This document shows, one piece after another, positions 17,699 through 29,376 of a stretch of DNA of 64,000 bases. Position numbers and translations under genes: made by a program. Position 1 is the first letter of the stretch; every line of letters starts with the position of its first letter. Below the pieces are notes generated by a model. That model did not search any database. It was not told where the DNA came from and worked only from the letters and a program-made list of their open reading frames with translations. The DNA is from Pseudomonas fluorescens (lineage in GTDB: Bacteria; Pseudomonadota; Gammaproteobacteria; Pseudomonadales; Pseudomonadaceae). Location of the stretch: contig NZ_CABVHY010000007.1 in the NCBI RefSeq assembly GCF_902497875.1, positions 183,501 through 247,500 on the forward strand, written 5' to 3'.

Positions 17699-17713
17699 CC
17701 GTAATGCAGGTTC

Positions 17714-17745
17714 AAATGCCCCGTCCCTGATGGGGCATTTTTTTA
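17714..17745 (+). terminator. Terminator of pilA
   Basis: AAATGCCCC, an 8-base loop and GGGGCATTT followed by more T, 16 bases after the pilA stop. Confidence 0.92.
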
Positions 17746-18040
17746 ACTATTTGTTGACGACTGGATCGGTTTTTTTACCGTCATGGCTTCCGACCCCAAG
17801 AATGCGCCGGAAAGTGTCGGTAATTCAGGGCGTTAGGTCTTCTTGAAAACCCGCAACTTGCATGCAGATTACGCACGGGTCATGCAATCTGCACGATTCC
17901 GGATTTTTGCGTATCTCGTAACCTATTGATTTATATGTATTTATTTTTTGATCGGTAGTTGGCACAGCGCCTGCAATATATCCAGTAACCCTGCCCCAGT
18001 GACACGGCGCAGAATTTCTAGATAAACAGGAGTTACTCGT
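17746..18040. other. Gene-free stretch between pilA and the BON gene
   Basis: About 295 bases with lower GC than the flanks. It holds a direct/inverted element CATGCAGATTACGCACGGGTCATGCAATCTGCACG around 17860-17897 and the sigma-54 promoter at 17959. The TGCAGATT / AATCTGCA arms form an inverted repeat that could be an activator site. Confidence 0.5.
17959..17975 (+). promoter_or_regulatory. Sigma-54 promoter of the BON-domain gene
   Basis: TTGGCACAGCGCCTGCA has the near-consensus TTGGCAC box and TGCA box at the exact -24/-12 spacing, 65 bases before the start codon. Confidence 0.75.
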
Positions 18041-18397
18041 ATGAAGAAGTTCGCAATCGCTGCCGCAACTGCTACCGCTCTGACCCTGACTATGGCCAAC
18101 GTTGCGTTCGCCCAGACCACTCAAGCCACTCAGGCGCCAATGGTCCTCGCGGCAGGTGAAGTCACCAAGGTCGAGGAAGCTGCTTCCGACACCTATATCA
18201 CTACCAAAGTGAAGGCTGATCTGCTCACCGAAAAAGGCATTCCTGGTACCGACATCAAAGTCGAGACCAACAAAGGTGTGGTATCGCTGTCCTCTACTGT
18301 CGCGGTAACTGACGCACAGAAAGCAACGGCAGTCGCTATCACCAAGAAAATCAAAGGTGTTCAAGCGGTTTCGGCTGATGGCCTGAAATCCGAGTAA
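18041..18397 (+). CDS. Periplasmic BON-domain protein
   Basis: 118 residues. Signal peptide MKKFAIAAATATALTLTMAN...AFA, then a Gln/Thr-rich linker and one BON domain (residues about 48-116: DTYITTKVKADLLTEKG, then IKVETNKGVVSLSSTV). BON domains bind phospholipid or act in envelope homeostasis (OsmY, Kbp). Transcribed alone from a sigma-54 promoter and closed by a hairpin at 18506, so it is a monocistronic regulated unit. Codon use here favours highly expressed codons. Confidence 0.88.
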   Translation: MKKFAIAAATATALTLTMANVAFAQTTQATQAPMVLAAGEVTKVEEAASDTYITTKVKADLLTEKGIPGTDIKVETNKGVVSLSSTVAVTDAQKATAVAITKKIKGVQAVSADGLKSE

Positions 18398-18505
18398 GGT
18401 TCAAGCTTCTCGCCTGGACCGGGAGAAGAGGGACGGCAGGCGATCCAGTAATACGCCGGTCTTCCCTTCAAAGTTCATGCGAAAGACCACAAGGATGTGG
18501 TCATT

Positions 18506-18537
18506 ACAGGCCCCGGCAGTCGTGTCGGGGCCTGTTC
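18506..18537 (+). terminator. Hairpin terminator after the BON gene
   Basis: ACAGGCCCCG, 10-base loop, CGGGGCCTGT, then TCTATTT. Strong stem but a weak T tract. It lies about 110 bases after the stop codon. Confidence 0.65.
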
Positions 18538-18580
18538 TATTTGGGCGGCAGGAAAGTTGCGGGTGAATGGCGGGGAGGTA

Positions 18581-18877
18581 TCAGTTGCCGCGCTTGCTGT
18601 TGATCTGCACCAATCGATTACCTTCAAAGCGCAGATACTGATACATGCCGCTGTTGGGCCCGTATATCCACTCTTCGACCTGAAACTCCTCACGTTTGTT
18701 GACACTGCGTTTGTAGCCCAGAACATCACGGGAAGCCGGCTCGCCACATTTCTGCATCACCTCGCTGGAACGGTCTCCCACGCTGATCAATTGACTGCCA
18801 CAGCGCAGGGTATCGGCCGCCAGCGCCTGGCTGGCGGTAAGCGCCAATGCCAGGCCGATGAACGAACGGACGCCCAT
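18581..18877 (-). CDS. DUF2845 family periplasmic protein
   Basis: 98 residues. Signal peptide MGVRSFIGLALALTASQALA, then DTLRCGSQLISVGDRSSEV and a second cysteine in MQKCGEPASRD, as in DUF2845. The Cys pair probably forms a disulfide. The ATG at 18877 is preceded by GGAG; it lies 2 bases beyond the stop of the DUF748 gene, so the two are cotranscribed. Confidence 0.85.
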   Translation of the reverse strand: MGVRSFIGLALALTASQALAADTLRCGSQLISVGDRSSEVMQKCGEPASRDVLGYKRSVNKREEFQVEEWIYGPNSGMYQYLRFEGNRLVQINSKRGN

Positions 18878-18879
18878 GA

Positions 18880-21810
18880 TCACTCCGCCTCCAGGTGCAG
18901 CGGCGTGATCACCCGGCCATCGCTTTGCGCCTGACCAAGGCTGGCGTCGATGAAGTACACGCGGTCATCGGCCAACTGACCTTTGTCCACCAGGTAATCC
19001 TTGATGCTGCTGGCCCGATCTTGTCCCAATTGGCGCAGGAGCACTTCGCTTTCGCTCCAGAACTTGATCACACCCTGGCGCAGTTTTGCGGTGCGTTCAT
19101 CGCGGCTTAGTTGTTTCCATTCGGCCGGTGGCTGGGTTTTCAGGCGGATACGGTAGATGCCTTCGAGCAGCGGGGCTTTCTCATCCTCCGGAACCTCCAG
19201 GAGCGAGGCCTGGGCCGGGACCTTGTCACCGCGACGCTGGAGGATTTTGTAATAGTTGTACTGATACTCACGTTCGAGCCGCTGTTCTGCAATCAATGGG
19301 CCGTCACTGGTTTGCGCGCTGGTGCCTTCGATCTCCAGGCGCAGGGCTGGCCGCTCTTTGAGGGCATTGGCCAGTTTGGTCAAGGCTGATTCGGCGTCTT
19401 TGCTCAGGTCACTGGAACCTGGGGCAAACGCCACGGTGCCGAGTTCCTCGGAGCCGCCACCGCTGACCAGTCCACCAATGAACTTGAACGGCGCTTGAGC
19501 GGCGCGCAATACCAGATTGCGCAGGGTCTGCCAGACAATCGGCATCACGCTGAACTGAGGGTTGTTCAAGTCACCACTGACGGGCAGCTCGATGGAGATT
19601 TTGCCGTCAGTGTCTTTGAGCAACGCGATCGCCAGGCGAATCGGCAGGTCCACGGCATCCGGGCTGTCGACCTTTTCACCCAGTTGCAGTTGCTCGACCA
19701 CCACTTTGTTTTCGGCAGTCAACAGGCCCTTGATGATCTTGTAATGCAGGTCGAGATTGAGTCGACCCTTGCGGATGCGAAAGCCCGCGAACTTGCCCGA
19801 GTAGGGGGTCAGGGTGGTCAGCTCGACGCGTTTGAAGCTGGTGGCGATATCCAGCGCGGCCATCGGGTCGAACGGGTTCACGCTGCCTTTGATGGTGACC
19901 GGTGCGTAACGGTCGACCTTGCCTTTGATATCCACATTCGCCGGTTTTGTCTGGCGACTGTCGATGGTGCCGATCTGGCCATTGAGTTGTTGAACGGCGG
20001 TGGCAAAGTTGGGCGTCAGGCTGAAGTCGGCGAAGTTGGCCGAACCATCGTTGATGGCAATTTCACCAATATGGATGCCCAGCGGTTTTTCCTGGCTGGC
20101 GGCCGGTTTCGCCGCGCCTTTGCTGGCGCTGTCGGTGGGTTGCGGGATCAGCAGGTCATCGATGTTGGTGGTGCGATCCTCGTTGATCATGAAGCGCACA
20201 TAGGGCTGAAACAGGTTGACCCTGGTAATCGACAGGCTGTCGCCATGTTGGTAATTCAAACCTTCGAGCACCAGTTGCTGCCACTTGAGGAAGTCGCGGG
20301 TCTTCAAGGTGTCCAGGGTGTGCAGTTGATCGACCTGAGCCCGACCGGTGACGTTGAACGCCAGCGGCTCGGTGCTTTTCAGATCGACCGCCAGATCACT
20401 GCCGAGCATGCCGCTGCGCAGTTCCAGGCGAATGAACGGACTGATATAGGACTGGGCGACGCGCAGGTCGATGTCTTTGGTCTGCACCTGCAGCCTGGCG
20501 CTGACCGGGTTCAGATTAACTTCGCCACTGGCCTGGAGCCTGCCTTGCTTGCCCAGTCCGCTATCGAGTTTGAGGGTGAAGGGTGACTGATTGAGGCTGT
20601 CGAAGTTTTGCAGGTCCAGGTTCAGCGGGCCAAGATCCAGCTCCACCGCAGGTTGCGCCTGGCGGTCGACCAGATGGACCTGGTAGTCGCGCAATTGCAC
20701 ATCCTTGAGCAGCACCTGCCATGGCTTGCTCGGTGCCGTGGGCTCTGGCTTGGGCGAGGCAGTGGCTGGCGCCGGTTCCGCTACGGGTTTGGCCGGTTGG
20801 CTGGCGAACAATTTCTGCCAGTCGAGCTGACCATCGGCTTCGCGAGCGGCCCAGGGTTCCAGTTTTTGACTACGGATCTTGCCGACCACCACCTGCTGTT
20901 TGGCCAGGTCGACCGTGGTTTCGCTGATGTCCAGCCGTGCGAGACGCGCCAGCGGCCGACCATCCAGGGCCTTGATGGCGAAGGGCGCGACGCTCAACGA
21001 GGCGTTGCTCAGGAGCAGTTCGGTTTCTTTGGAGAGATTGAATTTGTAATCGGTGCTCAGATTCAAAACGCCGTTTTCCAGGACCAACGGCACGGCATCA
21101 CGCACATAGGGCCAAACGGCTTTCATCTGGCCGTTGGTGAGTTTGAGCTTACCTTCGGAGGCAATCGGCACCAGACTGAAGTTACCGGTCCAGTCAAGTT
21201 GCCCACCGTTGGGGCCGACGGCGACCAGGGTCATATCGGCGTTATCGTCGGGCAACGTACTGAGATTTTTCAGCTCGAAGTCGAGCTTGTCATAGAGAAA
21301 CTCGATCGGCTCACTGGGGCGTACATCCTGAAAGTGCATGTAGCCGCCGGCCAGCTTGATCCGTTCGATGCGTAGCGGAAAGGGCTTGCTGTCCGGATCG
21401 GCCGGAGTCGGCTCGCTGGCCGGGAGCTTGAACAGCTGAACCAGATTGAGCTTGCCGTCCTTGGCGAAGAGGATCTCGCTCTTGGGGTTGAGCAATTCGA
21501 CATCGGCCAGGTGCAGGGTACGGGTCCACAGGCTATCAAGCTGCAGGTTGGCGTAAAGGCGCTCGAACGCCACTTGCTCCTTGCCCGGCTCACCGATTTT
21601 CAGCCCCCACAGGTTCAGTTCAAGGCTGAACGGATTGAGCTCGATCCGCTCGATGCGTGCCGGTACCGTGGCGTAGTTGGCCAGTTGTTGATTGGCGACC
21701 CGCAAGGCGATGCCCGGTAAAATCAAAAACCCCAGCAAGCTATAAAGGGCGAGAGCGGTTAACAAGGCGCCAAGGGCGCGGATCAATCCTTTGGGCATGT
21801 GCGGCGTCAT
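18880..21810 (-). CDS. DUF748 / AsmA-like envelope protein with OmpA-like C-terminus
   Basis: 976 residues. One N-terminal membrane helix (ALGALLTALALYSLLGFLIL), then a very long periplasmic region of beta-rich repeats of the DUF748/AsmA type, with a Pro/Ala linker near residue 350 (PAPATASPKPEPTAPSKP). The last 170 residues contain an OmpA-like pattern (FAPGSSDLSKDAESALTKLA). AsmA-like proteins are thought to carry lipids between membranes; DUF748 members are unassigned. Start chosen at the first ATG; the ATG four codons later is equally possible, neither having a clear ribosome binding site. Confidence 0.85.
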   Translation of the reverse strand: MTPHMPKGLIRALGALLTALALYSLLGFLILPGIALRVANQQLANYATVPARIERIELNPFSLELNLWGLKIGEPGKEQVAFERLYANLQLDSLWTRTLHLADVELLNPKSEILFAKDGKLNLVQLFKLPASEPTPADPDSKPFPLRIERIKLAGGYMHFQDVRPSEPIEFLYDKLDFELKNLSTLPDDNADMTLVAVGPNGGQLDWTGNFSLVPIASEGKLKLTNGQMKAVWPYVRDAVPLVLENGVLNLSTDYKFNLSKETELLLSNASLSVAPFAIKALDGRPLARLARLDISETTVDLAKQQVVVGKIRSQKLEPWAAREADGQLDWQKLFASQPAKPVAEPAPATASPKPEPTAPSKPWQVLLKDVQLRDYQVHLVDRQAQPAVELDLGPLNLDLQNFDSLNQSPFTLKLDSGLGKQGRLQASGEVNLNPVSARLQVQTKDIDLRVAQSYISPFIRLELRSGMLGSDLAVDLKSTEPLAFNVTGRAQVDQLHTLDTLKTRDFLKWQQLVLEGLNYQHGDSLSITRVNLFQPYVRFMINEDRTTNIDDLLIPQPTDSASKGAAKPAASQEKPLGIHIGEIAINDGSANFADFSLTPNFATAVQQLNGQIGTIDSRQTKPANVDIKGKVDRYAPVTIKGSVNPFDPMAALDIATSFKRVELTTLTPYSGKFAGFRIRKGRLNLDLHYKIIKGLLTAENKVVVEQLQLGEKVDSPDAVDLPIRLAIALLKDTDGKISIELPVSGDLNNPQFSVMPIVWQTLRNLVLRAAQAPFKFIGGLVSGGGSEELGTVAFAPGSSDLSKDAESALTKLANALKERPALRLEIEGTSAQTSDGPLIAEQRLEREYQYNYYKILQRRGDKVPAQASLLEVPEDEKAPLLEGIYRIRLKTQPPAEWKQLSRDERTAKLRQGVIKFWSESEVLLRQLGQDRASSIKDYLVDKGQLADDRVYFIDASLGQAQSDGRVITPLHLEAE

Positions 21811-21895
21811 CTATCTGGATCGGAAGTGCGTTGGAGTATGGCACGCGATTCCGGTTCCGAAGTAACTGCCTTTATTCGTGCAGGACTTGTCTGGA

Positions 21896-22909
21896 TCAGA
21901 GTTGCAGGATCAAGGTTTTCAGTGGTGGTTGCTGATCCATGGACGGGAAATCGCTGCCTGGGGGCAATGCCTGCCAGTCGCGCACCGGTCGTCCGGCTTT
22001 CTCGGCACAGCGCAAAACCTGTTCACGCCAGTCGTCCATGCTGACCTTTGCCAGGTTGTTACAGCAGATCAGCACGCCATTTTCGGCGGTGGTCAGCAGG
22101 GCCGGTTTGAGCAGGCTTTGATAGTCGCGTAACAGGTCAACGGTGCCGAAAGCGCTTTTTGCCCAGGCTGGCGGGTCGAGCAGGACCAGGTCGTACTGGC
22201 GCTGTTCCAGGCGTGGGTAGCTCGGCAATTTGTGGCGACGCTGAATGATCGGCAAACCGGCCAGCTGACGGATCGCCGCAAAATAGTCGGACTGGATGAA
22301 CTGCATCTTCGGCAATTGTGGATTGAGTTGCCCGTTCTCACGGCCGACCGCCAGGTTGCCCTCGGCAAAGTCCAGGTTGCACACTTCCCTGGCGCCGCCA
22401 GCGGCAGCACTCAAGCCAACGCCACAGGTGTAGGCGAACAGGTTCAGCACGCTTTTGCCGGCGCTGTGCTCCTTGACCCAGCCGCGGGCATTGCGCAGGT
22501 CGAGAAACAACAGCGGATCCTGCCCGGCGTGGCGGCCACGGACCCGGTAGTTCAGGCCCCATTCGTGGCCGACCAGATCTTCCAGCGCAGCGTCTTCGGC
22601 ACGGTAGACCGGGTCGTCCCGATCGATGCGCGAATTGCCCTTGGAACGGTCGTTGTAAACCAGCAGGCTGTGCAGGCCGAGGTGTTGATTGATGGTTTCG
22701 TGCAGTTGCAGGAGTGCGTCGCGCTCCAGCGACTGATGGAAGCTTTGCACCAGCAGTTGCGGGCCGTAACGGTCGATAGTCAGGCCGGCGGCGCCTTCCT
22801 GGCTGCCATGGAACAGCCGATAGCAGTCGGTGCCTTGCCGATGCAGCTCAGCCAGCAGGTCCTGGCGATGATCGAGAGCGGCGCGCAGCGCCTGATTCAA
22901 GGAAGACAT
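21896..22909 (-). CDS. Class I SAM-dependent rRNA methyltransferase (RlmI/RlmK-like)
   Basis: 337 residues. A small N-terminal domain (GAAGLTIDRYGPQLLVQ) and a Rossmann methyltransferase: SAM motif SVLNLFAYTCGVGLSAAAGG, acidic CNLDFAEGN, and the catalytic-loop motif LVLLDPPAWAKS of C5-cytosine or N2-guanine RNA methyltransferases of the RlmI type. It lacks the PUA domain that full RlmI has, so the exact RNA target is not known. Single gene; about 85 bases separate it from the DUF748 gene start. Confidence 0.85.
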   Translation of the reverse strand: MSSLNQALRAALDHRQDLLAELHRQGTDCYRLFHGSQEGAAGLTIDRYGPQLLVQSFHQSLERDALLQLHETINQHLGLHSLLVYNDRSKGNSRIDRDDPVYRAEDAALEDLVGHEWGLNYRVRGRHAGQDPLLFLDLRNARGWVKEHSAGKSVLNLFAYTCGVGLSAAAGGAREVCNLDFAEGNLAVGRENGQLNPQLPKMQFIQSDYFAAIRQLAGLPIIQRRHKLPSYPRLEQRQYDLVLLDPPAWAKSAFGTVDLLRDYQSLLKPALLTTAENGVLICCNNLAKVSMDDWREQVLRCAEKAGRPVRDWQALPPGSDFPSMDQQPPLKTLILQL

Positions 22910-23024
22910 GCTGGGCGCCTTGCAGGGGAATTTGGCGCGAGAGTTTAACAGCTAAGGGCAATGGGAATCTTTGGCTTTGCACATTCCTCGGGCATAGAGC
23001 CAAGCCCGCAGGTATGAACCGCTC

Positions 23025-23897
23025 TCAGCTCAGCAAGCCCATGCGCCTTCTGGCGCGATGCACCGAGCCGTTGCGCACGGCCCAGCGCAGCAGCGGCGCA
23101 CTGCGCTTGACGCCGGCACGGATCAGCTGGCGTTGCACCGGACCCTGGCTGACACCGAGCATGGCGCTGGCCCAGTCCGGTAACAGGTCGATACCGGCCT
23201 GCATCATCAACGCGCCGAAGGGCTTGGCCAACTGGCTGGGTGAAGGCGCGTCCAGCAGTAGACGGAGCACTTCGCGGCTGCGTTGGTCACACAACAGCTG
23301 CGGGCGGATTCGTGCAAGGTAGTCGGCGATCTCCTCTCGAGAGCGCGGCACGTTTCGGGCGCCAAGACGTTCGGCGACCAGGGCGATTTCCGCGTAATAG
23401 CGGTCCTGATCAGCCAGTGACAGATTCGGATTGCGGTAACGCAGGTGGGCCGCCAGAAAGTTGCTGACCTCGGCTACATGCACCCAGGTCAGCAGATCCG
23501 GATCGCTGGCGGCATAAGGCCGGCCATCGGGCGCGGTGCCGACCACTTGCAGGTGGATGGTGCGAACCTTGTCGATCAGCCACTCGGCATCCTGCCGCGA
23601 GCCGAAGGTGGTGCCGGAAATGAACTGGCCGGTGCGTCGCAGGCGGCCGAGCATGTCCTCGCGAAAGTTCGAGTGATCCCAGACACCGGCCAGGGCCAGC
23701 GGATGCAGGGCCTGTAGCATCAAGGCGCTGATGCCGCCGATCAACATACTGCTGAAGTCGCCATGCACTTGCCAGCTGACCGAATCCGGGCCGAACAGGC
23801 CGGGATCGCCCTTGGGGTTTTCCAGGTCGAGCTTGCCCAGGGACAAGCCGGTCAGGCTCATGACCTGTGTTTCGATACGACGACGAATGAATTCCAT
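23025..23897 (-). CDS. DUF2236 (MpaB/latex-clearing-type) oxygenase-like protein
   Basis: 290 residues. Matches DUF2236: DSVSWQVHGDFSSMLIGGIS, the ALMLQALHPLALAGVWDHS helix with candidate haem-ligand His, and TFGSRQDAEWLIDKVRTIHL. Family members include MpaB' and latex clearing protein, haem oxygenases acting on hydrophobic substrates; most bacterial copies are uncharacterised. Convergent to nothing, 38 bases from acs stop, same strand, possibly read through from acs. Confidence 0.82.
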   Translation of the reverse strand: MEFIRRRIETQVMSLTGLSLGKLDLENPKGDPGLFGPDSVSWQVHGDFSSMLIGGISALMLQALHPLALAGVWDHSNFREDMLGRLRRTGQFISGTTFGSRQDAEWLIDKVRTIHLQVVGTAPDGRPYAASDPDLLTWVHVAEVSNFLAAHLRYRNPNLSLADQDRYYAEIALVAERLGARNVPRSREEIADYLARIRPQLLCDQRSREVLRLLLDAPSPSQLAKPFGALMMQAGIDLLPDWASAMLGVSQGPVQRQLIRAGVKRSAPLLRWAVRNGSVHRARRRMGLLS

Positions 23898-23935
23898 GAC
23901 CGCTCAGGTGAAGGCGCGGCATCGGCCGCGCAGGG

Positions 23936-25873
<1,938 letters not shown>

Positions 25874-25880
25874 GACGGTT

Positions 25881-25896
25881 CCTTATTCTTGTTTTT
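25881..25896 (-). promoter_or_regulatory. A-rich Hfq/Crc target motif before acs
   Basis: On the minus strand AAAAACAAGAATAAGG sits 7 bases before the acs ATG and overlaps its ribosome binding site, fitting the AANAANAA pattern. Confidence 0.65.
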
Positions 25897-25924
25897 GCGA
25901 CAAGAGGGGAGCTGTGCGACCCTC

Positions 25925-25995
25925 GTAGGAGCTGCCGAAGGCTGCGATCTTTTGATCTTCAACGTCAAAAGATCGCAGCCTTCGGCAGCTCCTAC
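25925..25995. repeat. REP inverted pair between acs and pgi
   Basis: GTAGGAGCTGCCGAAGGCTG with the next GCGATCTTTTGAT is repeated in reverse complement about 25961-25995. Same family as 1911-1982. A degenerate single copy follows at 26039-26062. It lies upstream of acs and downstream of pgi, so it may shield the pgi transcript end. Confidence 0.85.
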
Positions 25996-26066
25996 AGGGA
26001 CCGAGCACGCCACCGATTTTGCGGTCAACCCGGTGCCGTAGGAACTGTCGTAAGCTGCAAACTGCA

Positions 26067-26085
26067 GGGGCGGGCAAACCGCCCC
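26067..26085 (-). terminator. Possible terminator hairpin after pgi
   Basis: GGGGCGG, loop, CCGCCCC, 10 bases past the pgi stop. No T tract, so termination by this hairpin is doubtful. Confidence 0.4.
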
Positions 26086-26094
26086 GTCAGCGTA

Positions 26095-27759
26095 TCACCC
26101 GCGGTGACGACCGCGGAAGTAGTTGATCAGGCCTTGGGTGGACGCATCATCAGCCGGTGTTTCCTCGCTGCCGGTCAGACGGTTGTAGACGCCCTTGCCA
26201 AGTTCTTTACCCAGTTCCACGCCCCACTGGTCGAAGGCGTTGATGCCCCAGATCACGCTCTGCACGAAGACTTTGTGTTCGTACATCGCCACCAGTGCGC
26301 CGAGGCGACGTGGGCTGATGCGTTCGACCACCAGGGTATTGCTCGGACGGTTGCCCGGGATCACCTTGTGCGGTGCAAGCTTTTGCACTTCGTCTTCGGC
26401 CAGGCCTTTGTCACGCAATTCGGATTCGGCTTCGGCGCGAGTCTTGCCGAGCATCAGCGCCTGGCTTTGCGACAGACAGTTGGCGTACAGCCATTGGTGA
26501 TGGTCGGCCACCGGGTTGTAGCTGACGATCGGCACAATGAAGTCGGCCGGAATCAGTTGGGTGCCCTGGTGCAGCAACTGGTGGTAGGCGTGCTGGCCAT
26601 TGCAACCGACGCCGCCCCAGATCACCGGACCGGTGTCGGTAGTCACCGGTGTACCGTCCTGGCGCACGCTCTTGCCGTTGGATTCCATGTCCAGCTGCTG
26701 CAAGTGCTTGGTGATGTTGCGCAGGTAGTGGTCGTACGGCAGGATCGCGTGGCTTTGCGCGCCCCAGAAGTTGCCATACCAGACGCCGAGCAGCGCCAGC
26801 AGTACCGGCATGTTCTGTTCGAATGGCGCGCTCTGGAAGTGCTGGTCCATGGTGTAGGCACCGGACAGCAGTTCCTTGAAGTTCGACATACCAATGGCCA
26901 GCGCGATGGGCAAACCAATGGCCGACCACAGCGAGTAACGCCCGCCGACCCAGTCCCACATCGGGAAGATGTTCTCTTCGCGGATACCGAACGCCACAGC
27001 GGCAGCATTGTTGCTCGAGACCGCGATGAAATGACGATACAGCTCGGCTTCGGAGCCGCCCTGGGCCAGGTACCAGGCGCGAGCGGCCTGAGCGTTTTTC
27101 AGGGTTTCCAGGGTGTTGAAAGACTTCGATGAAACGATGAACAGTGTGGTCTCGGCGCGAATCTTCATCGACAGTTCGTGGAATTCGCTGCCATCGATGT
27201 TCGCCAGATAATGGCAGCGCACGCCCTTCTGGGCGTAGGACAGCAGCGCTTCGGAGACCAGCTCCGGACCGAGGAACGACCCACCGATCCCAATATTCAC
27301 CACGTCAGTGATCGGCTTCTCGGTGTACCCGCGCCACAGACCGTCATGGATACGGCCAACAAGCTCGGTGATCTGGTTCAGGACCTTATGCACTTCCGGC
27401 ATCACGTTGACGCCGTTCACCGACAGCTTGTCGCCCACCGGGCGGCGCAGTGCGGTGTGCAGGGCCGGGCGACCCTCCGAGGAGTTGACCAGTTCGCCGT
27501 CGAACAGTGCTTTGATCGCCTCTTGCAGGCCGGCTTCTTTGCCCAGGCCAACCAGCAGGTCGCGGGTTTCTTTGTTGATCAGGTTTTTCGAATAATCGAG
27601 AAACAGCCCACAGCTGCTCAAGGTGAATTCATTGAAGCGCTGAGGGTCGGCATTGAAGGCTTCACGCATGCTGAAGTCTTGCATGGCTTCGCGGTGTTCA
27701 TTCAACGCTTGCCAAGCGGGCAGAGCGGTAACGTCGTGTGGAGTGCGGTAGTACGCCAT
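26095..27759 (-). CDS. pgi: Glucose-6-phosphate isomerase
   Basis: 554 residues. Interconverts glucose-6-phosphate and fructose-6-phosphate. Phosphate-binding motif [20 protein letters not shown], the SIS signature [19 protein letters not shown], the catalytic-base region [15 protein letters not shown] and [15 protein letters not shown] are present. The start [14 protein letters not shown] at 27759 fits the family, with AAGGA 12 bases upstream; the longer frame is rejected. Monocistronic between acs and panD. Confidence 0.97.
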   Translation of the reverse strand: MAYYRTPHDVTALPAWQALNEHREAMQDFSMREAFNADPQRFNEFTLSSCGLFLDYSKNLINKETRDLLVGLGKEAGLQEAIKALFDGELVNSSEGRPALHTALRRPVGDKLSVNGVNVMPEVHKVLNQITELVGRIHDGLWRGYTEKPITDVVNIGIGGSFLGPELVSEALLSYAQKGVRCHYLANIDGSEFHELSMKIRAETTLFIVSSKSFNTLETLKNAQAARAWYLAQGGSEAELYRHFIAVSSNNAAAVAFGIREENIFPMWDWVGGRYSLWSAIGLPIALAIGMSNFKELLSGAYTMDQHFQSAPFEQNMPVLLALLGVWYGNFWGAQSHAILPYDHYLRNITKHLQQLDMESNGKSVRQDGTPVTTDTGPVIWGGVGCNGQHAYHQLLHQGTQLIPADFIVPIVSYNPVADHHQWLYANCLSQSQALMLGKTRAEAESELRDKGLAEDEVQKLAPHKVIPGNRPSNTLVVERISPRRLGALVAMYEHKVFVQSVIWGINAFDQWGVELGKELGKGVYNRLTGSEETPADDASTQGLINYFRGRHRG

Positions 27760-27930
27760 CGCTGCGGATTTCCTTTTACTAGAACTGCCTTTTGGACACT
27801 GAAAAGCCCGGAATGTCTCGCTCAATCGCAAGACCCACTCCGGTCAGCCTACGTTGACACGATTTAGTTGCGCAGGGGCGATTACAGTAAACCTCGCGTC
27901 TTGATCTGTCTTGGCTTTGTCTGCCCTGCG

Positions 27931-27952
27931 GCCGGTACTTTTTTATACCGGC
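27931..27952 (-). terminator. Hairpin downstream of panD
   Basis: GCCGGTA, loop with six A/T, TACCGGC, 54 bases past panD. The T-rich part is in the loop, so it is a weak terminator candidate. Confidence 0.35.
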
Positions 27953-28005
27953 GCGTCAGGTGAATGCAACAGGCGGGCTTTCAATGCAGAGAAATGCGCA
28001 GTGGG

Positions 28006-28386
28006 TCAGGCGACCTGTACCGGGATGGCATTGCTGGTATGGCTCAGTTCATTGCCCGGTGCCATGTAGAGCATGCGCGGCTTGAAGTTGAGCAATTCGG
28101 CTTCGCTGTAATGGGCGTAGGCGCAAATGATCACCCGGTCTCCGACCTTGGCTTTGTGCGCGGCCGCGCCGTTGACCGAAATCATCCGCGAACCTTCTTC
28201 ACCACGGATCGCGTAGGTGGTAAAGCGTTCGCCGTTGTCGATGTTGTAGATCTGGATCTGTTCGTACTCACGGATCCCGGACAAGTCCAGCCATTCGCCA
28301 TCGATGGCGCAAGAGCCTTCGTAGTCGAGCACAGCGTGGGTGACTTCGGCGCGATGCAGCTTGGCTTTGAGCATGATGGCGTGCAT
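28006..28386 (-). CDS. panD: Aspartate 1-decarboxylase proenzyme
   Basis: 126 residues. Makes beta-alanine for pantothenate. The self-cleavage site is the Gly-Ser in [17 protein letters not shown] (Ser25 becomes the pyruvoyl group), and [19 protein letters not shown] is conserved. Downstream of panB-panC with a REP element in the 108-base gap. Confidence 0.97.
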   Translation of the reverse strand: MHAIMLKAKLHRAEVTHAVLDYEGSCAIDGEWLDLSGIREYEQIQIYNIDNGERFTTYAIRGEEGSRMISVNGAAAHKAKVGDRVIICAYAHYSEAELLNFKPRMLYMAPGNELSHTSNAIPVQVA

Positions 28387-28433
28387 AAGTGTTTTTCCAG
28401 GGTGGAATCGAACGGCGGGCAGCGCCCACAGGC

Positions 28434-28470
28434 GCGTAGGAGCTGCCGCAGGCTGCGATCTTTGGATCTT
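28434..28470. repeat. Single REP element between panC and panD
   Basis: CGTAGGAGCTGCCGCAGGCT followed by GCGATCTTTGGATCTT; one arm of the family seen at 1911-1982. Its place inside the pan operon could set different mRNA levels for panBC and panD. Confidence 0.8.
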
Positions 28471-28494
28471 GCCGTTATTGTTTGATCGTGCTGT

Positions 28495-29376
28495 TTAATC
28501 TTTTGATTTTGCCGTTTGAACCGCAGCGTCGAGGTTCAGATGCAAGTTGTCGATCAACCGTGTAGTGCCCAAAAAGGCCGCGACGAGGATCACCAGGTCG
28601 CGATCATCCGCGGTGGCCGGACGCAGGCTGATTGCCTGGCGGATTTCCAGGTAATCGGGCCGGAAACCGACGCCTTCGAGCTGTTGTTTCTGCGCCGACA
28701 GTAGCTTGGGGTAATCGCGCTCGCCCTGTTCAATGGCTTTGGCAATCTGGCTCAGGCTGCGATACAGCTCCGGGGCGATGGCGCGTTGCTCTTCACTGAG
28801 GAATCCATTGCGCGATGACAGCGCCAGGCCATCAGCCGCGCGTACGGTCGGCTCACCAATGATCTGGATCGGCAGGTTCAGGTCATGGACCAGGGCGCGA
28901 ATAACCGCCAGTTGCTGGAAGTCTTTCTCACCGAAGATCGCCAGGTCTGGCTGGACCATGTTGAACAACTTGTTGACCACCGTCGCCACGCCTTCGAAGT
29001 GACCGGGACGGCTGGCGCCGCACAGGCCTTCGGACAATTGCGGAACACTGACGCGCGTCTGGCCGGTCATGCCGTCCGGGTACATTTCTTCGACGGTCGG
29101 GGCAAACAGCAAATGGCAGCCGGCCTGGAGCAATGTCTCCTGGTCGGCGGCAAGGGTCCGTGGATATTTATCGAGGTCTTCGCCGGCACCAAACTGCAGC
29201 GGATTGACGAAAATGCTCGCCACCACGAAGTCCACCCGCTGGGCCGCCTTGGTCACCAGCGCCGCATGGCCACTGTGCAGGTTGCCCATGGTCGGCACGA
29301 AACCGATCCGCTTGCCTTCATTGCGGGCGCGAGCTACGGCGGCGCGCAGTTCGCGCACGGTCTTGACAGTGTTCAT
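28495..29376 (-). CDS. panC: Pantothenate synthetase
   Basis: 293 residues, about ten longer than E. coli PanC through a C-terminal tail. Joins pantoate and beta-alanine with ATP. The HIGH-type motif [16 protein letters not shown], the [17 protein letters not shown] helix and the [12 protein letters not shown] loop are present. The start overlaps the panB stop by 4 bases (ATGA). Confidence 0.97.
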   Translation of the reverse strand: MNTVKTVRELRAAVARARNEGKRIGFVPTMGNLHSGHAALVTKAAQRVDFVVASIFVNPLQFGAGEDLDKYPRTLAADQETLLQAGCHLLFAPTVEEMYPDGMTGQTRVSVPQLSEGLCGASRPGHFEGVATVVNKLFNMVQPDLAIFGEKDFQQLAVIRALVHDLNLPIQIIGEPTVRAADGLALSSRNGFLSEEQRAIAPELYRSLSQIAKAIEQGERDYPKLLSAQKQQLEGVGFRPDYLEIRQAISLRPATADDRDLVILVAAFLGTTRLIDNLHLNLDAAVQTAKSKD

